Shown piece after piece: positions 9,348 through 17,296 of a stretch of DNA of 64,000 nt. The position numbers and the translations under genes were made by a program. The first letter of the stretch is position 1. Every line of letters begins with the position of its first letter. The notes below the pieces were generated by a model. That model was not told where the DNA came from, searched no databases, and worked only from the letters and a program-made list of their open reading frames with translations. Source of the DNA: Staphylococcus canis (GTDB taxonomy: Bacteria; Bacillota; Bacilli; Staphylococcales; Staphylococcaceae); NCBI RefSeq assembly GCF_016238445.1, contig NZ_JABANU010000001.1:62001-126000 (forward strand), in the 5' to 3' direction.

Positions 9348-10208
9348 TTATTCGTCGAGTTGTGGTTTTCTTGCTTTTTGGAACATATAGTAACTTGCAC
9401 TAAGGATGATAATATATCCAATGATGGCATAGAAATCTGGCGATTCACCAAATAATATAAAGCCGATGATTGCCGTAAAGATAATAGATGCATACGTAAA
9501 GATTGAGATGTCTTTAGCAGGGGCAAGTCGATAGGCAACTGTAATACCAATTTGTCCTACTGCAGCAGACAATCCAGCTAAAATAAGATAAAGAATTTGT
9601 AACTTACTCATAGGTTCGTATGTGAATAAAACAAACGGAAGCAAAGCTACTACAGAAAAAAATGAAAAATAAAAAACAATTGTATATGGCGCTTCCCTAG
9701 AACTCAATGCTCGAACTGCTGTATATGCCCCAGCAGCAAATATACCAGCTAATAATCCAAACATAGCGGGAATCACATCGGATGAAAATTCAGGCTTTAC
9801 GATAAATAACATACCAATCAAGGCAACGATCATTGAAGTGATTTGATACTTTCGAATGTACTCTTTTAAAAAGAGTAGACTAAGAAGTATCGTCCAAAAA
9901 GGGTTGAGTTTCATTAAAATATCCGCATCACTTAAAACCATATGGTCGATGGCATAGATATTCAATAAAACACCGGCCAAACCTAATGTTGAACGTAATA
10001 TGAGCAAAGGTTGACTACTTAGCTGTCCAAAAAACGGTTGCTTATATTTTAAAATAAAAAATAGTGGTATAAACATCGCTACGAAATTTCGAGCTAGTGA
10101 TTTTTGAAAAATAGGTAAATCTCCGGATAAACGAAAAAAAACTGCCATAAAACTAAAACCAATAGCAGAAAGTAAGATAGCGATAATACCTTTAACTTTT
10201 GAATTCAT
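9348..10208 (-). CDS. EamA/DMT-family membrane transporter
   Basis: A 286-residue protein with ten predicted hydrophobic segments arranged as two EamA repeats; the second repeat starts about residue 145 after the internal loop. It belongs to the drug/metabolite transporter superfamily. Position ahead of queF in a tight two-gene unit suggests, but does not show, a link to uptake of a deazapurine or another precursor. Known deazapurine carriers in Gram-positives are usually ECF components or YhhQ, so an unrelated metabolite is just as likely. A plausible minus-strand promoter is at 10245-10273, and it overlaps a plus-strand promoter that carries a LexA-type box. Confidence 0.8.
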   Translation of the reverse strand: MNSKVKGIIAILLSAIGFSFMAVFFRLSGDLPIFQKSLARNFVAMFIPLFFILKYKQPFFGQLSSQPLLILRSTLGLAGVLLNIYAIDHMVLSDADILMKLNPFWTILLSLLFLKEYIRKYQITSMIVALIGMLFIVKPEFSSDVIPAMFGLLAGIFAAGAYTAVRALSSREAPYTIVFYFSFFSVVALLPFVLFTYEPMSKLQILYLILAGLSAAVGQIGITVAYRLAPAKDISIFTYASIIFTAIIGFILFGESPDFYAIIGYIIILSASYYMFQKARKPQLDE

Positions 10209-10244
10209 TAACTCGCCTCTTCGTAATATATTTATAATGCATAC

Positions 10245-10273
10245 ATAATAGCATAAAAAGATGTATTTGCCTA
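10245..10273 (-). promoter_or_regulatory. Candidate promoter for the EamA-queF unit
   Basis: On the minus strand TAGGCA (plus 10268-10273), a 17-base spacer and TATTAT (plus 10245-10250) match sigma-A spacing with four and five consensus positions. The -35 overlaps that of a plus-strand promoter back to back. Confidence 0.45.
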
Positions 10274-10295
10274 TATGTATGGAAATAGTTATAAT
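10267..10295 (+). promoter_or_regulatory. Candidate plus-strand promoter next to a LexA-type box
   Basis: TTGCCT (10267-10272), 17 bases, then a perfect TATAAT (10290-10295). The expected transcription start near 10302 falls on the LexA-type dyad. The first annotated gene downstream on this strand is nrdI, about 520 bp away. Confidence 0.5.
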
Positions 10296-10302
10296 ATGAA
10301 TA

Positions 10303-10314
10303 GAACATACGTTC
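10303..10314. promoter_or_regulatory. LexA/SOS-box-like dyad
   Basis: GAACATACGTTC fits the Gram-positive LexA core GAAC-N4-GTTC exactly, and the arms extend to AGAAC/GTTCT. It covers the predicted start site of the promoter at 10267-10295, where repressor binding would block initiation. Confidence 0.5.
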
Positions 10315-10456
10315 TTATTCTTAGGATTTTTGACTCCTTATCACATTTTCATTAAAAGGTTAAGGGTTAAATTGTCACAAAAAATTATTTATACTTTCAA
10401 GTACTTGATACTATCGTATTTGCACGATGTTAAAAATTTTTTCACAGGATTTACGC

Positions 10457-10485
10457 TTTAAAAATAGATGGGATTTAGTTATAAT
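10457..10485 (+). promoter_or_regulatory. Probable nrdIEF promoter
   Basis: TTTAAA (10457-10462), 17 bases and TATAAT (10480-10485). The predicted start near 10492 lies on the first NrdR box, the normal arrangement for repression. Confidence 0.6.
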
Positions 10486-10490
10486 GAAAC

Positions 10491-10506
10491 ACAGAATATA
10501 GTATGT
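10491..10506. promoter_or_regulatory. NrdR box 1
   Basis: ACAGAATATAGTATGT matches the NrdR consensus ACACWATATMTWGTGT at about 13 of 16 positions and lies 30 bp before box 2. Confidence 0.65.
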
Positions 10507-10520
10507 ACGAAATCAAAACA

Positions 10521-10536
10521 ACACAATATATTGTGT
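10521..10536. promoter_or_regulatory. NrdR box 2
   Basis: ACACAATATATTGTGT is a perfect 16-bp palindrome and a near-ideal NrdR box. Its start is 30 bp after that of box 1, close to three helical turns, as is usual for paired NrdR sites ahead of ribonucleotide reductase genes. Confidence 0.85.
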
Positions 10537-10600
10537 CTTGACTACAAATGAAGTATATTCAAACATAAAAAATGATGAACGATTACACAAATTATCACTT

Positions 10601-10668
10601 TCTATTTCACGGCATTTAAGAATGAGAGTTAGTTATAGATAAATCTTAAATGCGAGAAATAGATTTTT
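10601..10668 (+). promoter_or_regulatory. Terminator-like hairpin in the nrdIEF leader
   Basis: TCTATTTC (10601-10608) pairs with GAAATAGA (10656-10663), and GCATTTAAGA (10612-10621) pairs with TCTTAAATGC (10644-10653), separated by a small internal loop. Five T residues follow at 10664-10668. It lies downstream of the NrdR boxes and 160 bp ahead of nrdI, so it could act as an attenuator or end a short leader RNA. Confidence 0.6.
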
Positions 10669-10827
10669 AATTATTAAACTACATATATTTAAAATGGAAA
10701 TATATGTTCGTATCATAACTAGACACGGTTGTATTATCGAAAGAAAACATACTAATCATTTTTAAATGTCACGATTCAGTTTGACTACAGTCATCATGTT
10801 TATTATCTATGGAAGGCGGTTATTCTG

Positions 10828-11226
10828 ATGAAAGTCGTTTATTACTCCTTTACTGGTAACGTTAGACGTTTTATCAAACGGACGGAATTGGAAGACACAA
10901 TGGAGATTACAAATGCAACAGCAACTCAAAAAGTAGAAGAGCCATTTATTTTAGTGACAGGTACAATTGGTTTTGGTGAAGTGCCTCCAGTTGTCCAAGA
11001 ATTTTTAAACTATAATCATGAGTACTTGCAGGGGGTTGCTGCAAGTGGAAACAAAAATTGGGGTCAAAATTTTGCGAAAGCTGGAAAATTAATCGCTCAA
11101 GATTATAATGTTCCGCTTCTAATGAAATTCGAATTACATGGCACACAGAAGGATACAATAGAATTTAGAGATAAGGTGGTTAATTTTCATGAAGACAATG
11201 GATCAAAAGTATTACAATCATATTGA
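10828..11226 (+). CDS. nrdI: Flavodoxin-like NrdI protein
   Basis: A 132-residue flavodoxin-fold protein that supplies the oxidant used to assemble the dimanganese-tyrosyl radical cofactor of NrdF. The FMN phosphate loop is [11 protein letters not shown] near the N terminus, and the second flavin loop is [17 protein letters not shown]. The ATG lies eight bases after GGAAGGCGG. The coding region overlaps nrdE by 38 bp, which points to coupled translation. It is the first gene of the operon behind paired NrdR boxes. Confidence 0.95.
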   Translation: MKVVYYSFTGNVRRFIKRTELEDTMEITNATATQKVEEPFILVTGTIGFGEVPPVVQEFLNYNHEYLQGVAASGNKNWGQNFAKAGKLIAQDYNVPLLMKFELHGTQKDTIEFRDKVVNFHEDNGSKVLQSY

Positions 11227-13294
11227 ATTGAATAACGAAGTGACAAAACGAAATGAAAATGGTTTCTTTAGTTTAGAAAAAGACCAAGAAGCACTTGAAG
11301 TTTATTTACAAGAGATTCAAGAAAAAACTGCGCATTTCGATAGTGAAATTGAACGTTTACATTTCTTGGTAGATCATCAATTTTATTATGATGTTTTTAA
11401 AGACTATAGCGAAGCACAACTTGAAGAAGTGATTAATTTTGCCAATGCAATACCATTTAAGTTTGCAAGTTATATGTCAGCAAGTAAGTTTTTTAAAGAC
11501 TATGCATTAAAAACAAACGATAAATCTCAGTACTTAGAAAATTATCATCAACACGTTGTCATTGTGTCATTATACTTAGCTAAAGGTGATGTAGCTCAAG
11601 CTAAACAATTTGTGGAAGCAATGGTTGAACAACGTTACCAACCTGCAACACCTACATTTTTAAATGCAGGACGTGCACGTCGAGGAGAACTCGTTTCATG
11701 TTTCTTACTTGAAGTGGATGATAGTCTAAACTCTATTAATTTTATTGACTCAACAGCAAAACAATTAAGTAAAATTGGTGGAGGCGTTGCGATTAATTTA
11801 TCAAAACTCCGAGCGCGTGGCGAAGCAATCAAAGGTATCAAAGGTGTTGCTAAGGGGGTATTACCAGTAGCGAAGTCTCTAGAAGGTGGTTTTAGTTATG
11901 CTGATCAACTAGGACAACGACCAGGGGCAGGTGCTGTATATCTTAATATTTTCCATTATGATGTAGAAGAATTTTTAGATACTAAAAAAATTAATGCTGA
12001 TGAGGATTTACGTCTTGCTACAATATCAACTGGTTTAATTGTACCTTCAAAATTCTTTGAGCTTGCTAAAGAAGGGAAAGACTTCTTTATGTTTGCACCA
12101 CATACTGTTGAGAGAGAATACGGTATGACTTTAGATGATATGAATATTGACGAATATTATGATGAACTCGTTGCTAATCCAAACATTATGAAGAAAAGTA
12201 AAGATGCGCGTGAAATGTTAAATACTATTGCGCAAACACAATTGCAATCAGGATATCCTTATCTCATGTTTAAAGATAATGCAAACCGTGTTCATGCGAA
12301 TTCAAATATTGGTCAAATTAAAATGAGTAATTTATGTACAGAAATCTTCCAACTTCAAGAAACTTCTGTAATTAATGACTATGGTCAAGAAGACGAAATC
12401 AAACGAGATATTTCTTGTAACTTAGGATCACTAAATATTGTAAATGTCATGGAATCTAATAAGTTTAAAGACTCTGTACACACTGGCATGGATGCACTTA
12501 CATTTGTGAGTGATGAAGCGGATATTAAGAATGCTCCGGGTGTTAAAAAAGCGAATAACGAATTGCATTCAGTAGGTTTAGGTGTAATGAATTTACACGG
12601 TTATTTAGCTAAAAATCAAATCAGCTATGAATCAGAAGAAGCTAAAGATTTTGCGAATGTATTTTTCATGATGATGAATTATTATTCAATCCAACGATCA
12701 ATGCAAATTGCAAAAGAACGTGGTGAGACTTTCACTGATTTCGATAAATCTGATTATGCAAACGGTCGTTATTTTGAGCGTTACACTTCTGAAGACTTTT
12801 TACCACAATACGATAAGGTAAAAGCGCTTTTTGAGCAACACGACATCCCAACACGTGAAGACTGGAAAGCTTTACAATCAGAAGTTGAAAAACATGGCTT
12901 ATATCATGCATATCGTTTAGCAATTGCACCGACACAAAGTATTTCATATGTCCAAAATGCAACAAGTTCAGTAATGCCAATTGTAGACCAAATTGAACGT
13001 CGTACGTATGGTAATTCTGAAACATTTTATCCGATGCCATTTTTATCACCACAAACAATGTGGTATTACAAATCTGCATTCAACACAGATCAAATGAAAT
13101 TAATCGATTTAATTGCAACAATTCAAACACATATCGACCAAGGTATCTCAACAATTTTATATGTTAACTCTGAAATTTCTACTCGTGAATTATCACGTTT
13201 ATATGTATATGCGCATCATAAAGGTTTAAAATCTTTATATTATACACGTAATAAATTATTAAGTGTTGAAGAGTGTACAAGCTGTGCAATCTAA
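11189..13294 (+). CDS. nrdE: Class Ib ribonucleoside-diphosphate reductase, alpha subunit
   Basis: A 701-residue catalytic subunit that reduces ribonucleoside diphosphates to deoxyribonucleotides. The redox cysteines are Cys171 (VSCFLLE) and Cys410 ([10 protein letters not shown]). The thiyl-radical site is NLCTEIF with Asn381, Cys383 and Glu385. The C-terminal shuttle pair is Cys696 and Cys699 (CTSC). The N terminus lacks the full ATP-cone of class Ia enzymes, as expected for NrdE. It starts inside the end of nrdI; a second in-frame ATG three codons later is less likely but possible. The protein closely matches staphylococcal NrdE along its full length. Confidence 0.97.
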   Translation: MKTMDQKYYNHIELNNEVTKRNENGFFSLEKDQEALEVYLQEIQEKTAHFDSEIERLHFLVDHQFYYDVFKDYSEAQLEEVINFANAIPFKFASYMSASKFFKDYALKTNDKSQYLENYHQHVVIVSLYLAKGDVAQAKQFVEAMVEQRYQPATPTFLNAGRARRGELVSCFLLEVDDSLNSINFIDSTAKQLSKIGGGVAINLSKLRARGEAIKGIKGVAKGVLPVAKSLEGGFSYADQLGQRPGAGAVYLNIFHYDVEEFLDTKKINADEDLRLATISTGLIVPSKFFELAKEGKDFFMFAPHTVEREYGMTLDDMNIDEYYDELVANPNIMKKSKDAREMLNTIAQTQLQSGYPYLMFKDNANRVHANSNIGQIKMSNLCTEIFQLQETSVINDYGQEDEIKRDISCNLGSLNIVNVMESNKFKDSVHTGMDALTFVSDEADIKNAPGVKKANNELHSVGLGVMNLHGYLAKNQISYESEEAKDFANVFFMMMNYYSIQRSMQIAKERGETFTDFDKSDYANGRYFERYTSEDFLPQYDKVKALFEQHDIPTREDWKALQSEVEKHGLYHAYRLAIAPTQSISYVQNATSSVMPIVDQIERRTYGNSETFYPMPFLSPQTMWYYKSAFNTDQMKLIDLIATIQTHIDQGISTILYVNSEISTRELSRLYVYAHHKGLKSLYYTRNKLLSVEECTSCAI

Positions 13295-13362
13295 AGTTAT
13301 CAGAGTGATTCAGCTTTAAAGTGTAACTATTCATTTCGATACCGGGATTTCATAAACGATAA

Positions 13363-13396
13363 AACGCGACACCTATCATGATGAAGGTGTTGCGTT
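13363..13396 (+). repeat. Hairpin between nrdE and nrdF
   Basis: AACGCGACACCT (13363-13374) pairs with AGGTGTTGCGTT (13385-13396) over 12 bp including a G-U pair. No T-run follows, so it is more likely an RNA-processing or stability element than a terminator. Confidence 0.6.
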
Positions 13397-13454
13397 GTTA
13401 TGAGTCCTATAATTTTTAAAATACAATCAATAAATATGAGATAGGAGAAAACAT

Positions 13455-14432
13455 ATGTCTATGATAGCAGTAAACTGGAATACTCAAGAAGATATGACGA
13501 ATATGTTTTGGCGTCAAAATATTGCTCAAATGTGGGTAGAAACTGAGTTCAAAGTTTCAAAAGATATTGCGAGTTGGAAAACGTTAACCGATGATGAAAA
13601 AAATGCATTCAAAAAAGCTTTGGCAGGATTGACTGGGTTAGATACGCACCAAGCTGACGATGGCATGCCTTTAATCATGTTACATACAAAAGATTTACGT
13701 AAAAAAGCTGTTTATTCATTTATGGGCATGATGGAGCAAATCCATGCTAAAAGTTACTCTCATATATTTACAACTTTACTACCTTCTAAAGAAACGAATG
13801 AACTATTAGATAAGTGGGTTTTAGAAGAGCCACATCTAAAGTTTAAATCAGAGAAGATTGTTGGTAAGTATCATAAGTTATGGGGTAAAGAAGCATCAAT
13901 TTATGATCAATATATGGCGCGTGTTGCAAGTGTATTTTTAGAAACATTCTTATTCTATTCAGGATTCTATTACCCGTTATATCTTGCTGGACAAGGTCGT
14001 ATGACAACTTCTGGCGAAATCATCCGAAAAATTTTGCTTGATGAATCTATTCATGGTGTATTTACAGGACTTGATGCTCAAGAATTACGTAATGAACTGT
14101 CTGAGAGTGAAAAGCAAAAAGCAGATCAAGAAATGTACAAATTATTAAAAGAGTTATATGCAAATGAAGAAAGCTATACACGTGAGTTGTATGAACCTAT
14201 AGGATTAGCAGAAGATGTATTAAATTATGTACGTTATAATGGCAATAAAGCTTTATCTAACTTAGGTTTCGAACCTTATTTTGAAGAACGTGATTTTAAC
14301 CCAATTATTGAGAATGCTTTAGATACTTCTACAAAGAACCATGACTTCTTCTCAGTTAAAGGTGATGGCTATACAATTGCTTTAAACGTTGAAGCACTAC
14401 AAGACGAAGATTTTGTTTTCGACGATCATTAA
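13455..14432 (+). CDS. nrdF: Class Ib ribonucleoside-diphosphate reductase, beta subunit
   Basis: A 325-residue ferritin-like radical subunit. The metal ligands appear in order: Asp63 (TGLDTHQ), Glu94 and His97 (MMEQIHAKSYSH), then the glutamates of VFLETFLF and ILLDESIHG with its histidine. The radical tyrosine is expected at Tyr101 in HAKSYSH. A dimanganese cofactor is usual in this class with NrdI. The ATG at 13455 fits the TAGGAG site better than the ATG two codons later. It lies 160 bp after nrdE with a stem-loop between, and a strong terminator follows. Confidence 0.96.
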   Translation: MSMIAVNWNTQEDMTNMFWRQNIAQMWVETEFKVSKDIASWKTLTDDEKNAFKKALAGLTGLDTHQADDGMPLIMLHTKDLRKKAVYSFMGMMEQIHAKSYSHIFTTLLPSKETNELLDKWVLEEPHLKFKSEKIVGKYHKLWGKEASIYDQYMARVASVFLETFLFYSGFYYPLYLAGQGRMTTSGEIIRKILLDESIHGVFTGLDAQELRNELSESEKQKADQEMYKLLKELYANEESYTRELYEPIGLAEDVLNYVRYNGNKALSNLGFEPYFEERDFNPIIENALDTSTKNHDFFSVKGDGYTIALNVEALQDEDFVFDDH

Positions 14433-14447
14433 TTTAAGTTCTATAAT

Positions 14448-14497
14448 AAATCGGACTGGTGACATTTCAATTATAAATGTTGCGAGTCCGATTTTTT
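14448..14497 (+). terminator. nrd operon terminator
   Basis: AAATCGGACT (14448-14457) and AGTCCGATTT (14485-14494) form the base, an inner ACATTT/AAATGT stem extends it, and a run of T residues follows. Confidence 0.85.
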
Positions 14498-14512
14498 ACT
14501 TTAATTAGATGC

Positions 14513-14554
14513 AAAAAGACGCAATGACTATCGGTTAAAGTCATTGCGCTTTTT
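14513..14554. terminator. Bidirectional terminator, mainly for the CHY gene
   Basis: GACGCAATGACT (14518-14529) pairs with AGTCATTGCG (14539-14548). An A-run precedes it and a T-run follows it, so it can stop transcription from both sides. Confidence 0.8.
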
Positions 14555-14566
14555 AAATATGTCATA

Positions 14567-14881
14567 TCAAATTGAAAAGTAATGATGATAATGAAATTTA
14601 CAGCGACTATTGAAATGTGCACCACAATTTGGACAAGATTCAATCATCATATATTCATTAATGGTCATTTCTTGTTTACAAACACCACATAATACTACTT
14701 TTTTATCAAACTCATCAGCCTGCCAACGCTGTATTTGATGATTTTCGGCTTCATTATGACATTTAAAACATGGATAGTACTTATTACAACATTTGAATTT
14801 AATAGCGATAACATCGAGTGGCGTATTGAAGTGTGTACAACGTGTTTCATCATCTATCACGGCGCCATGAACTTGTACCAT
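14567..14881 (-). CDS. CHY-type zinc finger protein
   Basis: A 104-residue cysteine- and histidine-rich protein with the spacing of the zf-CHY family: Cys15-x-His17, Cys31-Cys32, Cys38, Cys41-His42, His48, Cys65-x2-Cys68, Cys83-x2-Cys86 and Cys94 with following histidines. Such proteins bind about three zinc ions. In eukaryotes the fold is part of RING-type ligases. Short stand-alone bacterial versions have no established function. It lies 13 bp downstream of murB on the same strand and probably shares its transcript; a link to cell-wall work is only positional. Confidence 0.8.
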   Translation of the reverse strand: MVQVHGAVIDDETRCTHFNTPLDVIAIKFKCCNKYYPCFKCHNEAENHQIQRWQADEFDKKVVLCGVCKQEMTINEYMMIESCPNCGAHFNSRCKFHYHHYFSI

Positions 14882-14894
14882 CTCTTATCACTCC

Positions 14895-15821
14895 TTATTC
14901 ATCTGACTTAACATGTTCGCCTATAATACGTACTTCACGTTGCAACTCGACATCGAATTTTTCTTTAACTACATTTTGGACATGACGGATAAGATTTTCA
15001 TAATCAGTAGCAGTGCCGTGATCCACATTTACCATAAATCCTGCATGTTTTTTAGATACTTCAACTCCACCAACACGATAGCCTTGAAGGTCTGAGTCTT
15101 GAATTAGCTTACCAGCAAAATACCCTGGCGGTCTACGAAACACACTACCACAAGAAGGATATTCTAATGGCTGTTTAGATTCGCGTCGCTCTGTAAGATC
15201 GTCCATAATTGCCTGAATCTCTGATTGAATGCCAGGTTTTAATGTGAAAGCCGCTTCTAGCACAACAAAGTGTTCTTTTTGAATGATACTGTTACGGTAA
15301 TCCAATTCTAACTCGTTATGTGAAAGTTCAATGAGATCACCTTGTTCATTAACGACAAGTGCATAATCGATGACGTCTTTGACCTCGCCACCATAAGCAC
15401 CAGCATTCATATACACTGCACCACCAATAGAGCCTGGAATACCACAAGCAAATTCTAAACCAGTTAATGATAGGTCACGCGCTTTACGAGAGACATCGAT
15501 AATCGCTGCACCACTACCAGCAATGATCGTTGCGTCTGAAGCTTTAATATGATTTAAATTTAATAAACTGAGCACTATTCCACGAATGCCACCATCACGA
15601 ATAATGATATTTGAACCATTGCCTAAGTAAGTTAAAGGAATTTGGTGTTGGTAGGCATACTTTACAACCTTTTGAACCTCTTCATTTGTTGACGGGGAAA
15701 TATAAAAATCAGCCTTGCCGCCAGTTTCTGTATAAGTATAATGTTTAAGTGGTTCATTTACTTTAATAATTGATTTAGAGACAAGTTGTTCTAAATCTCT
15801 TAAAACATTAGATGTTTCCAC
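14895..15821 (-). CDS. murB: UDP-N-acetylenolpyruvoylglucosamine reductase
   Basis: A FAD enzyme that reduces enolpyruvyl-UDP-GlcNAc to UDP-MurNAc, the second committed step of peptidoglycan precursor synthesis. Landmarks are [34 protein letters not shown] and [13 protein letters not shown] with the catalytic serine region, the shorter type II layout. An ATG exists at 15830, but the AGAAAGGA site abuts it. The GTG at 15821, three codons in, has normal spacing and gives 308 residues, close to the usual length. I therefore place the start at GTG. The gene is followed by the CHY zinc-finger gene. Confidence 0.93.
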   Translation of the reverse strand: METSNVLRDLEQLVSKSIIKVNEPLKHYTYTETGGKADFYISPSTNEEVQKVVKYAYQHQIPLTYLGNGSNIIIRDGGIRGIVLSLLNLNHIKASDATIIAGSGAAIIDVSRKARDLSLTGLEFACGIPGSIGGAVYMNAGAYGGEVKDVIDYALVVNEQGDLIELSHNELELDYRNSIIQKEHFVVLEAAFTLKPGIQSEIQAIMDDLTERRESKQPLEYPSCGSVFRRPPGYFAGKLIQDSDLQGYRVGGVEVSKKHAGFMVNVDHGTATDYENLIRHVQNVVKEKFDVELQREVRIIGEHVKSDE

Positions 15822-15897
15822 GAATAACATCCTTTCTATATATTCATTATTTTTATTTTAACTGTTTTTAATATTAGAAGTCATGTATAAGCCTATA

Positions 15898-16416
15898 CTA
15901 TATCTTTTTAAAGATGTATTGAAAGTACTTTTCTTTTTCAGTCTCATAATGTCGTATAGTTGAGTTTTGGTGATATATCTCTTGCTTGTGTTGCGCAAAG
16001 AATGTCTGAACCTCTGTGTCCTGTTTGAGTGATGTATTGACAGTTTGATATTGGTGATAAAGTGGTGTGTCCAGTTGTAGTATATGTAAGCGTACAATTT
16101 GTTTTAAATCTATAAGATTATTAAATTTTGCCATTACCACCTTTTTCTTATATTGATGATGTAGACGATAGAATCCTTCATAATTTAATCTTTTTTCATC
16201 TAATGCTGTAATATCGTGTAAATTGTGAACACCTACCAAAATATCAATGATGGGTTCAGTAGGGTAATTTAAATGTTGGGTTCCACCGATATGTTCTGTT
16301 GATTTAACTGGGGAATCCAGTAGATTAAACAACGTATCACGATAATTTTCATATTGTTTATGGAACGAATCTGTCACATCTTCTTCTATTATAAAGGGTT
16401 GCACATATTGATACAT
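15898..16416 (-). CDS. GrpB/UPF0157 family protein
   Basis: A 172-residue protein of the GrpB family, which has a nucleotidyltransferase-like fold. The recognisable core is STEHIGGTQHLNYPTEPIID, equivalent to the family pattern EHIGSTAVPGLxAKPIID, followed by ILVGV. The third glycine-serine of the pattern is changed (GGT in place of GST) and the proline-glycine turn is altered, so catalysis may be weakened. GrpB proteins are mostly uncharacterised. It has a TGGAGG-like ribosome-binding site and no close neighbour on its strand. Confidence 0.72.
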   Translation of the reverse strand: MYQYVQPFIIEEDVTDSFHKQYENYRDTLFNLLDSPVKSTEHIGGTQHLNYPTEPIIDILVGVHNLHDITALDEKRLNYEGFYRLHHQYKKKVVMAKFNNLIDLKQIVRLHILQLDTPLYHQYQTVNTSLKQDTEVQTFFAQHKQEIYHQNSTIRHYETEKEKYFQYIFKKI

Positions 16417-16528
16417 CTTAATCCTCCATAGTCATTTTTGGCACATAATTATGCATAACTATAACATAGATTATTTTCAACTTAAATACATTTTAAATTG
16501 AAACAACATTATAAGTGTATGACAAGTT

Positions 16529-16542
16529 TTAAACGATTACAA
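16529..16542. promoter_or_regulatory. cre-like site
   Basis: TTTAAACGATTACA matches the CcpA consensus TGWAANCGNTNWCA at all constrained positions except the second. It is about 115 bp upstream of the minus-strand GrpB gene and 140 bp upstream of the promoter at 16679. One site by eye is weak evidence. Confidence 0.3.
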
Positions 16543-16678
16543 AACATAAAATGATTTTTATTGGGTAAATAATATAAGAGTGGTTAAGTAGGTGCTTAAT
16601 GCTTTAATGTCAATGCATCACATGATAGGGGTTTGAATGTCTTGGAGCGTGTACTGTATATAAAAGTTAAATTTACGG

Positions 16679-16707
16679 TTAACAAGTTGTTATAAAATGT
16701 GTATAAT
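16679..16707 (+). promoter_or_regulatory. Sigma-A promoter of the bacilliredoxin gene
   Basis: TTAACA (16679-16684), a 17-base spacer and TATAAT (16702-16707), with 11 of 12 consensus matches. Confidence 0.8.
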
Positions 16708-16784
16708 GATAAACATTGAGAAAGTAGATAACGTGAAATTAAAAAAATCGATTATTAGAGAATTTAAAACTAGAGGTGAATAGA

Positions 16785-17105
16785 ATGGCGATTAAGCTAA
16801 GTTCGATTGACCAGTTTGACCAAGTTATTGAACAAAACCATGATATTTTTATTTTAAAACATAGTAACACATGTCCTGTTTCTGAAAGTGCATTAGATCA
16901 GTTCAATAAGTTTTTATATGAACGTGATATGGATGGCTATTATCTTGTCGTACAAGATGCAAGAGAACTGTCTGATTATATTGCACAAAAAACAGGCGTG
17001 AAACATGAATCGCCTCAAGCATTTTATTTTGTAAATGGTGAGGTCAAGTGGCACGATAGTCATCAAAATATTAATGTATCGTCACTTGCTAAAGCAGAAG
17101 AATAA
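16785..17105 (+). CDS. brxC: Bacillithiol-system monothiol redox protein (YtxJ/BrxC family)
   Basis: A 106-residue thioredoxin-like protein of the YtxJ family. The active-site segment is HSNTCPVSESALDQF with a single reactive Cys30 in TCPVS, the monothiol pattern of BrxC. Members are thought to remove bacillithiol from S-bacillithiolated proteins after oxidative stress. The ATG at 16785 is chosen because it lies eight bases after GAGG; a GTG at 16776 sits inside the ribosome-binding site itself. The gene has its own promoter and terminator. The role is from the family, not shown here. Confidence 0.85.
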   Translation: MAIKLSSIDQFDQVIEQNHDIFILKHSNTCPVSESALDQFNKFLYERDMDGYYLVVQDARELSDYIAQKTGVKHESPQAFYFVNGEVKWHDSHQNINVSSLAKAEE

Positions 17106-17117
17106 AACGTGAAATAT

Positions 17118-17173
17118 GAGAATGTTGATGGAGGAGGGTATGTCTTGTCTTCTGCTATCAACATTCTCTTTAT
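17118..17173 (+). terminator. Terminator of the bacilliredoxin gene
   Basis: GAGAATGTTGAT (17118-17129) is perfectly complementary to ATCAACATTCTC (17157-17168), followed by TTTATTTG. Confidence 0.78.
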
Positions 17174-17296
17174 TTGTATTCTTTTGATTAACAACGCTAT
17201 AATATAATGAAAGTCTTTTAGGCTATTAAAGCGTATCGAAAAGTAAAGCTGTATAATATATAAATAGATATAAGATGACAGTTAGAGGTGACAGTT

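Larger units (their letters stand above)
10209..10827. other. 619-bp non-coding control region ahead of nrdIEF
   Basis: No supportable protein gene lies here. From left to right it holds a divergent promoter pair at 10245-10295, a LexA-type dyad at 10303-10314, an A/T-rich stretch with a weak ATCGT/ACGAT hairpin near 10413-10428, a sigma-A promoter at 10457-10485, two NrdR boxes at 10491-10536, a long leader hairpin at 10601-10668, and about 140 bp of A/T-rich leader before the GGAAGGCGG ribosome-binding site of nrdI. Confidence 0.7.
16417..16784. other. Divergent intergenic region between the GrpB gene and the bacilliredoxin gene
   Basis: About 370 bp of A/T-rich sequence without a supportable gene. 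It contains a cre-like site at 16529-16542 and a good sigma-A promoter at 16679-16707 for the plus-strand gene. No strong hairpin is present. Confidence 0.6.

Noticed and set aside
14433-14566. Siderophore transporter genes expected between nrdF and murB in S. aureus
   Set aside because: Only two terminators are found here; no sst-type gene or remnant is visible in this window.
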